A DNA stretch of 64,000 bases from Synchiropus splendidus. Its lineage: Eukaryota; Chordata; Actinopteri; Syngnathiformes; Callionymidae. Positions 22,998-33,489 of this stretch are shown here, piece by piece. The translations under genes were made by a program, and so were the position numbers. A model generated the notes under the pieces. That model was given only the letters and a program-made list of their open reading frames with translations, had not been told where the DNA came from and searched no databases. Location of the stretch: NCBI RefSeq assembly GCF_027744825.2, contig NC_071347.1, forward strand, positions 14,798,501-14,862,500, in the 5' to 3' direction. Numbering within the stretch: position 1 is the stretch's first letter; each line of letters starts with the position of its first letter.

Positions 22998-23465
22998 CAC
23001 CGCGCAAGAGAGCGCGCAGGAAGTTGGCGGAGTTGGAGGCAGAGCTGCGGATTTAATTAGACAGGAACAGATAGTCACATGTTCATTTCTCAGCTGCCTC
23101 TCGTCCGTTTCTCTACAGTCTGTCAGGGGAGAGGAAAAACCCGTTATTGTCCTGTTGTAACCTGGACATGCCAAAAGTGTCCGGACCTTGTTTCACACCT
23201 CCTGGAGGCGGCCATCGCAGCAGGTAGAGCTGTTTTCACTGGAGAGAGAGAGAGGGGCCACACTCTTGGGCCATTAAAAATGTACAAATATCGATGAATA
23301 TTTCAAAAGTTTTTATTTCTCTAAGTGCCAACCACACCCCGCACCTCAAACAAAGACAGTTCCAGACTATATACAATAAATTTAAGGATGCAACTTTGTG
23401 ATCTGAATGAGAATTTCATCCCCAGGGGAAAATGCATGTTGTTACAGTTGCGTGTTACAGCTGCA

Positions 23466-23560
23466 GTAAAAAAAAAAAAAAAAAAAAAAACAAAAAAAAA
23501 AACAATAATAAATACAAATATAAGGTTTGTTAATTTAATTAAAAAAAAAAAAAAAATTAA
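23466..23560. repeat. A-rich low-complexity tracts
   Basis: About 24 consecutive A residues (23467-23490) are followed by a second run of about 11 A residues, AATAAATACAAATATAA, then another run of about 15 A residues near 23540-23555. A-rich AAATAAATAAAT words continue to about 23665. No retroposon body was recognised upstream. Confidence 0.85.
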
Positions 23561-23665
23561 GCGTTACCAGATATAGATAATTGGACTTTTAATACAGTAC
23601 AAACTAAACTTAAAAAAAATCTTTTCTTGAAATAAAATAAATAAATAAAATCAAATAAATAATTC

Positions 23666-24789
23666 TTATCCATTTTATTATCCACTTTTGATCTGATGGT
23701 CAATAAGAAATAAAGGTGGTGTGTAACAGGAGAGGAGGACGAGAACCAATCAGGTTCATGGATTCGGTGAATGAGGACAGGAACTAGATCGATGGAGGGA
23801 AGAGCAAGAGAGGTGAGGGTGAGGACCTCAACAAACTTTCATTCTGCACATGGTTTTGCCACCATGATCGAGCAACTACAACACTGTGCTCAGCAGTGAA
23901 CAGATATCTTTCTCTGAAGTTTTTCAACAGGTGAAAAATGTATAAGAGACATTATAGTTTCTCATGCTGCAACAATAGAAAATACATCATACAGCCTGAT
24001 GAAATTAAATGTATAAGTGACAAGCTAAACATTGAGCGTCACCTCGAAACACATGCGTCACAAGTTATCCTCCAAACTTTTCACAGTCGGAAATGAAATT
24101 ACTAATTTAACTTCATATAATATATGGGAAACTTGCTGAGAAACTGTGTCCCATCAAGCTAAAATTTCTGCGCACTAGACGCCATTTTTGTTGTGTCGTA
24201 GGAGCGTATATGACTTTCCTTTCTTGCTTGAGTTATTTTTGGACTAAACCCTTGTCAGAAAAGTGAGTGAGAGCTTAACAAAAGCGACAAATGTTCATTG
24301 CCTCGTAATTTTCGCCGAAGTCAGGCTGGGAGGCAGCATGTTGATGTACAGGTGTTTCAATGGAGTGAAAAGTTTTCCTTCCCTATATTCCTGGGTCTGC
24401 CGTGGAAGACAGAACATGTCACTCAGTATGGAATTTAAAAGAACGTGTAGCGGGTTGCTATTTGACGCCTAGAGAGTGAGGACGTGTTCTGTGACAGATC
24501 TGTGTGGGCTGCTGCTGGTTAGTCTATATGTCAAGTGGAACTCATGACACTGCATCACTGAAACTTGAAACACAACAAAAAAGAGCAAAAGAGAGCAGTA
24601 GCTATATCGTGATAATGTTTTGACTCCTTCATCTTATAGCTAGACGGTCGGTACGGTCCACTGTTAATGAGCACGACAAGAGTGTTCTGAGAATGGCCAG
24701 GACTCCGAGTCAAAAGGACGGTCCTGCGAGTGATTGTAGAAGAGAGAGTGTCCTGGCCCAACCACTGACCTTCACATCCATATTAAAGG
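23666..24789. other. Unique non-coding stretch
   Basis: No exon, known repeat or motif cluster is supported. Frames are under 70 codons. Confidence 0.4.
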
Positions 24790-25570
24790 CAAGGTGTCAC
24801 TGCATGCAAATGAGGAGGAGCCGCGCTAATGAACCCCGCCATGGATCTACACACACACACGCACGCACGCGCAGGCACGTCAGCGCTAGCTGCGCCACGA
24901 AAGCTGCGTCTGGCCGAGCGCCAGCGTCAGAGGCTGAGCCGGAGTCAGCCGCCGTCCGATAGGGGCCTTTATTGTGTTGTGACAGACAGAGAGGAGGATC
25001 AGACGGCGCGGAGATACGGCCGTCCCTTTCCTCCTTCATTAAAGAAAGGATCAATTAACAGTGATGAAAACCGCGGCGGCGCGCTGACGAGCCGATAGGC
25101 CAGTCACGCCTTGAAATGCAGAGTAGTTTGGCATGTTTTATCTCTCCAAACTTAATTGCAATTTTCCAGAGGGAATGACGCGATCAAAATGGCGGCGTGA
25201 AATTAGCTCCACATGAGTATTTATTTGATGCATTTCGCTCCTGTGATTTTTTTTTTTCAACTCCAGCGTTGTATCTGTGTTAGAAAGAGGGCCACCATCG
25301 AGCAATTTACTTTCCCCGCCGCTCGCTTTTATCACACTAATTCGCGACTCCGACTCCTAGCCGTTAGCTTTTGCTGAGTCGGTGAAAGAAAAGTGATGTG
25401 GCCGCGCTGGCCAAACCGTGCCAGATGTAGGCGGTTATACAACACCGGGGCTTTCATGAATTCATTTGCATACGAGGGATTTCACGGGCCGCACATGGCG
25501 CCGCCACTTCACGGCGGAGTCGAGGTAATAATGACCTCGGAGCAGATGAGAAGAACAAAGGTTTGACGGC
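24790..25570. promoter_or_regulatory. GC-rich candidate conserved non-coding block
   Basis: CpG-rich sequence (24870-25110) leads into ATCAATTAACAGTGATG (25040-25060), GGCGTGAAATTAGC (25190-25206) and a perfect octamer-type site ATTTGCAT (25464-25471). A short (CA)n(CGCA)n run lies at about 24850-24873. No recognisable exon is present. Overlapping frames on both strands reflect GC-richness. The regulatory reading is inferred from motif content. Confidence 0.3.
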
Positions 25571-26139
25571 GCACTTGTGAGGACGGCAGGAATTAAACAC
25601 ACGTGTGTCGGAATGTGATGAATTCATGGAGGAAACAGCTTCTGTTTCCAGTACCAGGCAGACTCCAATGATTTGTTAGCATTTCTGCTGTGTTAGCCTT
25701 TAGCTTGCTTCATGCTTCGGTCGATTAAACGGAGCAAATTGGAAAGAAAAACAATCTAATAATACATTCTAAAACCAGATAAATTCATAGCAGCTTTGTC
25801 TGGTTTATATCATCTCATTTATTATTCATACTTTTTGAACATATATTCATGTGAAATGCAAATACAAAAACGATTTTTAAAACACATATTAAGAAAAAGG
25901 GTTTATCAAGAGATGTCATAAAAACCAGCCAAAAATCCAGAAGCTTTAACAAATGCAGAGACAAACAGTCTTGTCATGTTATACTTTGATGTGGCTGATC
26001 CGAGTGCCTTGTTCTTATTTATGAAAGTAGTAATGTAACACGACAAAGTCAAGTCGCACCGGTGGTCTTTAGAATGTTATCACACGCTTGTTTTTAATAA
26101 TTTATCCGGTTATTATAACAATATTAGTCAAGATTAAAC
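25571..26139. other. AT-rich unique stretch
   Basis: No exon signals or known repeat is visible. It is bordered by two regulatory-looking blocks. Confidence 0.4.
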
Positions 26140-26545
26140 AGGCACACACATGCTCATTACCTTGGGAACACAGTCTACCAAAAGCTCATTTCCTGCCGAG
26201 GAAGCCTGCCTAACCCCGATTGACCCGCAGATATTCCCATTACCATGGCCGATGTTTAAGGGAAAGCTTATTGAGCCGGAGCTCAGCTGGAACACCCACC
26301 GCTGATTTATGAGCTGCAGACCACTCTGCTCTTTAATGGTCATCTGTTTGTTTAGTTGTCGTCGCCCTCACCAATCATATCAGAAACAAGGAAACAGGAA
26401 GTGTTATTCAAATGGGACAAACACCAGAGAGGGCGGAGAGCAGAGGCGAAAACCAGGCGCAGAATTAGCAAAAGAATTTGAAAGAGCCAAGAGCTATTCA
26501 CCTTTATTAGGGCGGTTAATAAATAAGAAATAATGGAGACATTTA
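26140..26545. promoter_or_regulatory. Candidate conserved non-coding block
   Basis: Repeat-free, evenly composed sequence has closely packed factor-type words: CTCATTACC (26153), CCGATTGACC (26216), CCATTACCATGG (26238), CAGCTGGAAC (26284), CCAATCATATCAG (26371) and AGAATTAGC (26461). It reads unlike the surrounding AT-rich spacer and is one of the better enhancer candidates here. Conservation remains to be tested. Confidence 0.32.
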
Positions 26546-26989
26546 AATACAATGCCTATTTTTATAAGTCCTGAATGTATTAGGTAAATACATGAAGTGA
26601 AAACAATGAGACACATTTCACTTGAGTCCTACAATTCAGAATTTTCCCTCACTGCATTTTCATGAAGCATCTGTCATGTTTAACTGATCATAGAGCTACG
26701 ACTGTTGCAGTGCATTATGGAACTTGGAGACTGAGCAATGATTTTACTGAAGTCTCATGTGGTGTAGAACATTGTCCAATGTAATTTCAGGTTTGAGAGT
26801 TTGTATTTCTGTCCGTCCCAGTGGCTGTTGTAGTGTCCTTGGCCAATACACTTCTGTTTGTGTCAATGTTTCTGACCATTGGCTTCTGTAAAAGCACTTG
26901 GGAAACATAAGACGTCTGTATGAATGTAAGTTAATAATGTTGTTCTTAGTCTTCGTCTTTTCTAATGATAACTTATGACGGCTATTATG
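26546..26989. other. AT-rich unique stretch
   Basis: No features were recognised. Confidence 0.4.
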
Positions 26990-27035
26990 ATTATTATTGT
27001 TATTATTATTGTTGTTGTTATTATTGTTGACCATA
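26990..27035. repeat. Imperfect (ATT/GTT)n microsatellite
   Basis: Alternating TTATTATTG and GTTGTTGTT units span about 45 bases. The asparagine-rich minus frame read through it is an artefact. Confidence 0.88.
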
Positions 27036-28918
27036 TATGTATTGTAAACTGTATTTATTTATTGGCTCTGCTAATGAAAGATCAATATTACAGAGAGTTT
27101 ACAAGATTTATTTAAATACAGAATAGAAAAAGAATAGCATCCAAAGGTGTTCCAGTTTTGAAATATGTGCAACATTCTTGACATTATTTCTGAATGATAA
27201 TTGTGACTGTGTTCTGTGACACCCAGTAGCTCAGACTTCAATATCACCATTGCATGCATCTGTATTTCAAATGGGATTTGAAAGGCTAATGTATCAAATC
27301 TATGTCATGTCAGCTGTTTTTTCAGTATTGACTGGTTATTAATGAAGTTATTAACAACAATAATAACGTGGTGTCGGCTCATCTGCTTGTGGCAACAACA
27401 ACAAAAAGCCAAAACAAACAAGAATGAATTGACTCCTCTATGTGACTTTGGTTCCTTCTTTTTGTTTCTATCTTTTTCCAAGCTTTGGTAAAGAAGGTTG
27501 ATGGAGGTTTGCCACCTCAGGAGCTCAGTTCTGACACCACTTGACTGCAGCACTCGTCGTGGCACCTCAGCACCTCATGATCTCAGCCAATCCAGAGTGA
27601 TAATTTAGGTCAAAAGCATGGAGTGAAAGTCACAGAGGTCTGCGCTGCCTCAGTGCCTTTACAGTCAATATGCCACTTTTACACTTGTGTCTTGATGAAA
27701 GATTAATCTCAGACTCTCTAAGAGAAAACACACTCATATGAAAATAAACAGGCATGTTGAACGAGTCTCAGTCAGCAGCCAGAATTATGAAGTCAGAGAG
27801 TGAAATTAGACATGGTCCTACTTGACTCCTGGAGGCACATTTCTTCACGTTCAGGCATGGTTCCACTCAAACGATCCACTGGAGTCTTTCAAAATCCACC
27901 CCGCTGAGATAAAGCCAGTCCACCTCCATCCCTCTGACACTTCCCGTTACAAGAAGCAGCCGTAAACTGTACATGACTGTAACCTCGCTGCTTCTTCTAG
28001 CGGTAAATGACCATTATGCATAACAAGGATCCGGAGATCTATCCGTGTCAGTAATGCTGCGAGATGGAGGGAAAGCCTAAGTGAGTCTGTCATGGTAATT
28101 ATGGTGGAGAGTTGAGGACTATCAGGTCTTCGACTCGCTCGCTGCCAGTCTGATCCATCCTGAGCATGAAGAGTCTCCTGTGAGCCGCAGGGGGAAATTG
28201 AAAAGATGCACTTATCTGGCTAATAGCAATAACCCAGGAAAATCACATGCATTTTATGGCGAGGAATGACTGTGTTTGAGCTTGTGTGTGTGCAGTTGTG
28301 CGGAGTGACCCTGCTGCAGAGGAGGTGCGCTGACTGGTAAAGACATGCACATCCACAACAAGTCGGGTGAAAGTGTGTTAAAATCGGGAGCCCAGACTGT
28401 TCAAATATAAGTTTAATCCTGATAGAGATAAACCAACATTGTTCAGCAATTGAAGGAAACACAGTGTTTCCAGCACCACATTTATACACTGAATTTTTAT
28501 TCTACCAGATGTTTGCCTTGCTTTCCAGGGTGTCCCAGTCCTCCAGATTATGTATGTGGTCAGGCAATAACTCTTACTATTTTTGAAAACATGAGTCACT
28601 GCTCCATCTACAGAGCTGGATAAGAGCTAACATGGCTCACTTGTTCAGCTAACTCGAGCATGTCTTTGTAGAAATGGACACCTCAGTAACATTTTCTTGG
28701 ATGTGACACATGTCCTTCTTTCGCCTTGATCTCCTTTTGGATATCTGTGATTAGAATTCTTGATGTAATTGATGCCCCTAGTCTGGTTCTCTTGAGGATT
28801 CTGCTGCAATAGGCAGCTGGTACCTGCTACAGTTTTCCTCTTGTGTTCTTGTGAAGGAAGCAAAACCTGTTGAGTGAGTAAGAGCCAAATACTGCTGCTA
28901 CTGTATGTAACATCCTAA
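27036..28918. other. Unique non-coding stretch
   Basis: A small TAA-rich patch occurs at 27350-27370. Frames are all under 95 codons without domains. The run GGATCCGGAGATC (28027-28040) and its flanks look like ordinary unique sequence. No feature is supported. Confidence 0.4.
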
Positions 28919-28919
28919 A

Positions 28920-29128
28920 TAGTGATGGGCAGATGAGGTTTCGTGAAACAGTGTGCTGATTTCCAGAGGCCACCGGATGGCGCTGTCTGCTGTGTGCTTG
29001 GATGCTTCGATTTGAATAACTAATTGAATGAAACCTCACATCATTTCTAAACCAATAGCGCCATCTAGTGGCCTCTGAAAATGAGGACGCTGTTTCATCA
29101 ATCATGATACCTCATCTGCACATCACTC
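28920..29128 (+). mobile_element. hAT-like MITE, copy D, with CTCF-like motifs
   Basis: It begins TAGTGATGGGCAGATGAGG and ends CCTCATCTGCACATCACT, giving the clearest terminal inverted repeats in the family (18 of about 19 positions in the outer part). The left motif CCACCGGATGGC (28970-28981) has one mismatch to the CTCF core and is followed by the preferred GCTG. The right motif on the minus strand (29060-29071) is CCACTAGATGGC, a full match. The TAGTGATG ends fit hAT-superfamily termini (T/CAGNGNTG). No 8-bp target duplication is evident. Confidence 0.83.
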
Positions 29129-29339
29129 ATCGTGAGTATGAGATTTAGCCTCGATACAAACATCCTGATTTCTGCTCTCGTAACCGTCAAGTTCTGCTCC
29201 ATTTTATTGCTTTGTTTTCTTTAAATTCTTCGCGCTTATGTACAATTATTTACAAATACTTCATGTCCCTGCTCAGGTAGCAGATTCAGTTTTGAAAACT
29301 GTAAAAATGTACTTCATGTTTTTGCAAGGATTGCGACCA

Positions 29340-29466
29340 TTCATTAATTCCCCACGACTTATCCAAGGTTGGTTCGCGGGGGCAGCACCTAGGGTGAAGA
29401 CACCTGAACTTGTCTCTTCCTAAAAACGTAGCCCAGTTCTCTAGAGGACTTCTGAGGCCTTCTCTG
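29340..29466 (-). mobile_element. LINE 3' fragment, first part (interrupted)
   Basis: CGACTTATCCAAGGTTGG, TTCGCGGGGGCAGCACC and GTCTCTTCC occur in the order of the reverse complement of a common teleost LINE 3' end ('cgcttatccgaggtcgggtcgcgggggcagcag...'). The same element appears to resume after the insert at 29758 with GAGACACAGACACTACAACG, matching 'gagacatagtccctccagcg'. It is decayed and minus-oriented. Confidence 0.5.
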
Positions 29467-29757
29467 CATTGCTTTTGTGCTTTCCTTGCAATGCCAGCTG
29501 AAGCTGAGAAACATGAGATATTGGGCAGTTTTCTTCAGCAGGACCCCCTAACATTTCCAGCACAAGTGCCTGTGTAGTGCCCTGATCGTAGTGGCATCAT
29601 GCAGGATTTCATGAATGACAGTTCTCTCAGCTGCCCACAGCTTTAAGAAATGGAGAGTTGTTGGCAAAATTTGCCCCTCAGATTGCAGGAAATGTGCGCA
29701 ATGTCTCTTCCTAAAAACCTAGTCCAGTTCTCTAGAGGACTTCTGAGGCCTTCTCTG
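29411..29757. repeat. 56-bp direct duplication bracketing a 235-bp insert
   Basis: Positions 29411-29466 and 29702-29757 are the same 56-bp sequence with two differences (g/c and c/t near their starts). Both copies are LINE-derived. The intervening 29467-29701 is not LINE but matches 33195-33489. The arrangement is either an unusually long target-site duplication or a tandem duplication with insertion. Confidence 0.85.
29467..29701 (+). repeat. Dispersed repeat of unknown class, copy 1
   Basis: It shares long blocks with 33195-33489, including AGCTGAAGCTGAGAAACATG, CTGATCGTAGTGGCATCAT, ATGAATGACAGTTC and TGGAGAGTTGTTGGCAAAAT. It lacks two segments (about 35 and 29 bp) present in the second copy. 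No terminal repeats, tail or coding capacity were recognised. It could be a processed or exonic fragment, or an unnamed element. Confidence 0.7.
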
Positions 29758-29860
29758 GCTCACCATGAGACACAGACACTACAACGTCCTCCTAGTTGAA
29801 CCTCACCTTCCGTCCTGCAACTGGAGTGCAGCACAGATTCGTGCGCTTTTACGTCCGCAA
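29758..29860 (-). mobile_element. LINE 3' fragment, second part
   Basis: GGCTCACCATGAGACACAGA and CTACAACGTCCTCCTAG align in order with the expected continuation of the teleost LINE fragment interrupted at 29466. This supports a later insertion between the parts. Divergence is high. Confidence 0.4.
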
Positions 29861-30239
29861 CCCTCATCAAACTTCAGAAAATACTTCAAAGATGAATGTA
29901 CTTAAAGAGCTGTGCGGAAGCGGTACGGTAGTGAAGCGTGCATCGCTTCGTTCAAGCCACGAAATACACAATTGATAACTCTGCCATGGTACCTGGTTGA
30001 AATCTGGGGTAAGTGTGTTGTGAATATGTTTAGTATTATTTTAACAAATTTAAAGAATGAACAACAACATTTTTCTCTCGTGATACTTGATACTTGCCTA
30101 TAGTTTTGAGCCAATAATGAAAGTAATTCACATTAAACATATATTGAACATTAAAAAAAGAAAATCACAGCGATTGTTGTCTACTTCTGGTCAAGTTGTT
30201 TTCTTTAGCTATTTCACTCTCACCATTTTGGAGTGCGCC
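29861..30239. other. Unique non-coding stretch
   Basis: A GTAAGT donor-like word at 30009-30014 has no convincing upstream acceptor or coding frame. Nothing else was found. Confidence 0.35.
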
Positions 30240-30690
30240 TCTAGATGTCACTGGATTTAACTGGCTGCAGCGTCCATCCTCCGTGATGGCTCTTGTAGGC
30301 CATTATCTCCAGCATATAAGTTACCGAAATGAGAGTGGGAAACCAGAGCGCAGCTGCAAATGGAAGGACGCCGAGCGCGGACATCAGCGCTGTGGCCGAG
30401 ACGTTTTACAGTCATTTATCTGAAAATGGCGACATAATGCAATAACATTTGGGAAGTAACTGTTGTGATTGGGATGGGATGGTCTGCCGAGCTGCAGTTA
30501 CATGCTGAAAACACAATATTAGCCGCCATCATTTGAGGGAACGGGGATTCAGTTTCAGGGTTTTTTGGCGGAAAATCCAATTAGCCCGCCAGACATGCAA
30601 TTTGTGTTTTGGTTTAGTCACAGGATGAGTTGTTAAGTGGCTCATTTGTGTCACGTAGCAACAAAAGAAAAACTGAAGAATACTTGTCTG
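30240..30690. promoter_or_regulatory. Candidate conserved non-coding block
   Basis: Repeat-free sequence has CCAATTAGCCCGCC (30577-30590), CAACATTTG-type and ATTATCTCC words, and moderate CpG. It lies just upstream of an inserted MITE. It is included on texture only. Confidence 0.2.
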
Positions 30691-30699
30691 TTTAAGTAC

Positions 30700-31284
30700 T
30701 AGGGCTGGGATTCGATTAAAAATATTTATCTAATTTATTAGAGAATTTGTGATGAATTAATCTCAATTAATCACAGTTATTATATACAGAATATTTGCCA
30801 CAAGAATCCACATGTTTCAATGTGAATGAATTTGGTATATTACTGGATCAAATGATGGACCCATACATTTAAACAACAAAATATCTGTTTATTTTGCATC
30901 AGTTTGACAATAGCACAATAAATCACGATGGTGGCTATATTCAAGTTTTTATATGATCTTATTGAAACTAAAGCTCTTTTAATGTCTTGAAAATATTTGT
31001 GTAAGAATTTCAATTTTATAGGAATTTCAAGTACATTCAGAGTAGTGGAAACCCTGTTCACAGTGTAGTGAAAAACATCCCTGAACAAAAGCAAACAGAT
31101 GCTGTTGTTTGCTTTTGTTCAGGGATTCCTCCATGTTTGTTGTTGTTGTTATCATCCCAGCTGCGGCGTGTCTCCTGCACTGACAAAGGTTCCCTGTTGT
31201 GTGCAGAGCAAACTGTTCAATTAGATTAAAACGATTAAATGCGATCAAAATATTTTATCGCAAATTAACTCCTTAAAGTCCCTC
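30700..31284 (+). mobile_element. hAT-type MITE with AGGGCTGGGA terminus
   Basis: It starts TAGGGCTGGGATTCGATTAA. The right end on the minus strand reads GGAGGGACTTTAAGGAGTTA followed by GCGATAAAATATT and GATCGCATTTAATCG, the pattern of the abundant 'agggctggg... ttaatcgcg' family. The interior is AT-rich and includes the perfect hairpin at 31077-31126. No transposase is present. The exact right border is approximate. Confidence 0.6.
31077..31126. repeat. Perfect 21-bp inverted repeat with 8-base loop
   Basis: The left arm 31077-31097 (begins ATCCCTGAAC) and right arm 31106-31126 (ends GTTCAGGGAT) are exact reverse complements around GATGCTGT. It lies inside the hAT-type MITE. Transcription in either direction would give a 50-nt hairpin. 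This is short for a canonical pre-miRNA, and no known miRNA seed was recognised. Confidence 0.92.
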
Positions 31285-31289
31285 CACTA

Positions 31290-32510
31290 ACTCAAGTACA
31301 CGAGGGCTGGGCGAGCTGGTCGGCACCTGCACTTTGAATAAAACATTTCCATTAAAGAGGCTCATTACAGTATCGATAAACACGGCTGAGTTAAAGTTAG
31401 TCAGCGTGGAGGCTCCGCGGTGAGCGCATTGTTCCTCGGCAGCTAAATCATATCAGATGGACTATTGACAGGAGGCTGTCAATAACCCGGCCCTGGGAGG
31501 GTTGGCGGTTTGCACGCGGACTGATTGACTGTTTCTTAATAGACACATAATTGGTGACAAAGACCTTCCAATGAAGTGTCATTTGCCAGAGCATTTGTGA
31601 TAATTCACAGCCTGTCTCATTTTCTGTTGGACGCCGTCCTAAAGCAGGCGCCGCGGTGGCGGCGGCGACAAACACTCGACACGAGGAAATGTAGAATATT
31701 CCCAGCCGGAGCCAAAATCCCAATCAGCGCAAGACAAACAAATCAGATAGTATGGAATGAGTGGATGGAAAACATGGAGCGTCCAATATGGAGCTCCTCA
31801 AACTTTGACCCCGTCCAGCGTTATTCATTGGCAGTAATATCACCAGCTATTTCCTCTGATTCCCGCCTGTGGACAATGTTGATGGATAGTCATTTTCACG
31901 TGGCACTTTTGTTGCCTGGTGCAGGCCGTGCCGTCAGACATCACCATTACGGCCCTCCACGGGGGGAGGGTGGGGGGCGGGCGGAGGGGGGTGTTAGCAG
32001 CTGGCTGGTGTGATTGCGACGGACGGCCGACATGTATCGGAAAGGGCAAAAGGGAGAAAACACCCCCGTGATCTCGCTGCATTTGGAGACGTCTCCGCCT
32101 TCAAAAGCAGCTGCTGGGAGGATTTTTAACATCTATTAATGCAGAATTACTCCAATTACAAGGCGTCTTTGCAGCGCGGCCCCCTTCCCCGGCCTGCGCC
32201 AGATAGCGCGCACCTCTGGGAGCCAATCGCAGCTCTCCCAGCCACTGGCAGCAGATGTAAGCAATTTACTTCTGATTTCTTCATATTCGGTGTGAGACGA
32301 GCTCCTGGTGACCCGCGACCCCGGAGCCTGCAGGATTCTAACCCTATCAAATTAAAGCTCTCTGCTCACTTATTCCCCAGCGCTCCTCTGGTGCTAAGCA
32401 GCCATCTCGCTGCATAGCAACGGCGGGCGGGCGTGCTCGCTCATGCGCTCGGCCTCATCAGCCGCTATTAGGGAAAATATACAGTGCTCTAATTGGATGA
32501 GATGCAGCTA
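31290..32510. promoter_or_regulatory. Long candidate conserved non-coding block
   Basis: About 1.2 kb of repeat-free sequence carries many intact factor-type words: CATTACAGTATCGATAAAC (31362-31380), GGTAATATCACC-type (31831), GAATTACTCCAATTACAAGG (32143-32162), CTCTAATTGGATGAG (32488-32502), and CpG-rich segments at 31640-31670 and 32165-32230. The extent and evenness resemble a cluster of conserved enhancers. Conservation is not measured. Confidence 0.33.
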
Positions 32511-33194
32511 AGGAAGTGCAGTTAAAGGTCGTCCTCCAGCGTGCGCCTCCTGCTCTTCAGAATCATTTCTGTGTCCTCTGTCTTTGGGAGCTGTTAAACA
32601 ACAGGGCCAAAGTTCCAAGCCTCCCCCCCCCCACCGTGATGAGCAACGGGTCCGGCCAATCCTGTAAGCAACATGGCAGGGCCCTGACTGGTGCGGCCCC
32701 GTGTCAACTGCACATCCGCCCCGCGCTCCGTCTCCGCACCGTCCCGCGGCCTCTGCCGCAACCTTGTCGTTATCCAATCGCACACAATTGCCAAAGGTTA
32801 AGAAAAGAACAGCCTCCGTTCTAATAAGGAGTCATTAGCTCTGTTGGAAATCATATCTGATACGGAAGAAAGTTCAAGTGCTAATGCTACAACTGCTAAT
32901 AAAACCTGCTGAATCGGAACTTTGCTATGTCTCTCAAAGACTCGCAGAACTTAGTGGAGTCTGATATAGCAACCGCAGACCTATTGCTGGGTCTGTCAAA
33001 GTTGTTGAACCGGTCTGTGACACCTGGTTGAAATGGGGAGCATCAATATTCGCTAGCTAGCTATTGTGACTCTATCTATATCAAGATATAAACCTTGAAG
33101 ATAATAATATCGCAATGAGCGTTCAAGACGCTACGAAATCAACATCAATGTCCTCGGCTTGTCTCGGGTGTAAAGCTAAAGCAGAGGCAAACAT
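32511..33194. other. Unique stretch, GC-rich then AT-rich
   Basis: The CpG-rich portion 32620-32770 gives overlapping 60- to 100-codon frames on both strands without domains. A C-run lies at about 32622-32631. TATAT-rich words appear near 33070-33115. No feature is supported. Confidence 0.35.
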
Positions 33195-33489
33195 CACTTT
33201 TGTGCTTTCTTTGCAACGTCAGCTGAAGCTGAGAAACATGAGATATTGACAGTTTTCTTCAGCCGGACCCCCTAACATTCCCAGCACTAGTGCCTGTGTA
33301 GTGCCCTGATCGTAGTGGCATCATACAGGTTTTCATGAATGACAGTTCCCTCCCCTCAAATGTCACTGAATTAGAGCTATGCTGCCTTCATGTTCCCACG
33401 GCTTTAAGAAATTTACTCCTGATTTCTTCATATTCACATCTGGAGAGTTGTTGGCAAAATTTGCTCCTCAGAATGCAGGAAATGTGTGA
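33195..33489 (+). repeat. Dispersed repeat of unknown class, copy 2
   Basis: This is the second copy of the sequence at 29467-29701, with the same order of shared blocks but different flanks. It is longer by two internal segments. One of these (33410-33435) also matches 32263-32288 at 25 of 26 bases. No 56-bp flanking duplication exists here. Confidence 0.7.

Noticed and set aside
22411..23007. 198-codon minus frame
   Set aside because: It crosses a poly-T/(CAA)n microsatellite and codes for low-complexity residues there; no domain.
26744..27034. Asparagine-rich small protein
   Set aside because: The residues come from an ATT/GTT microsatellite; the same artefact recurs at 43792-43974.
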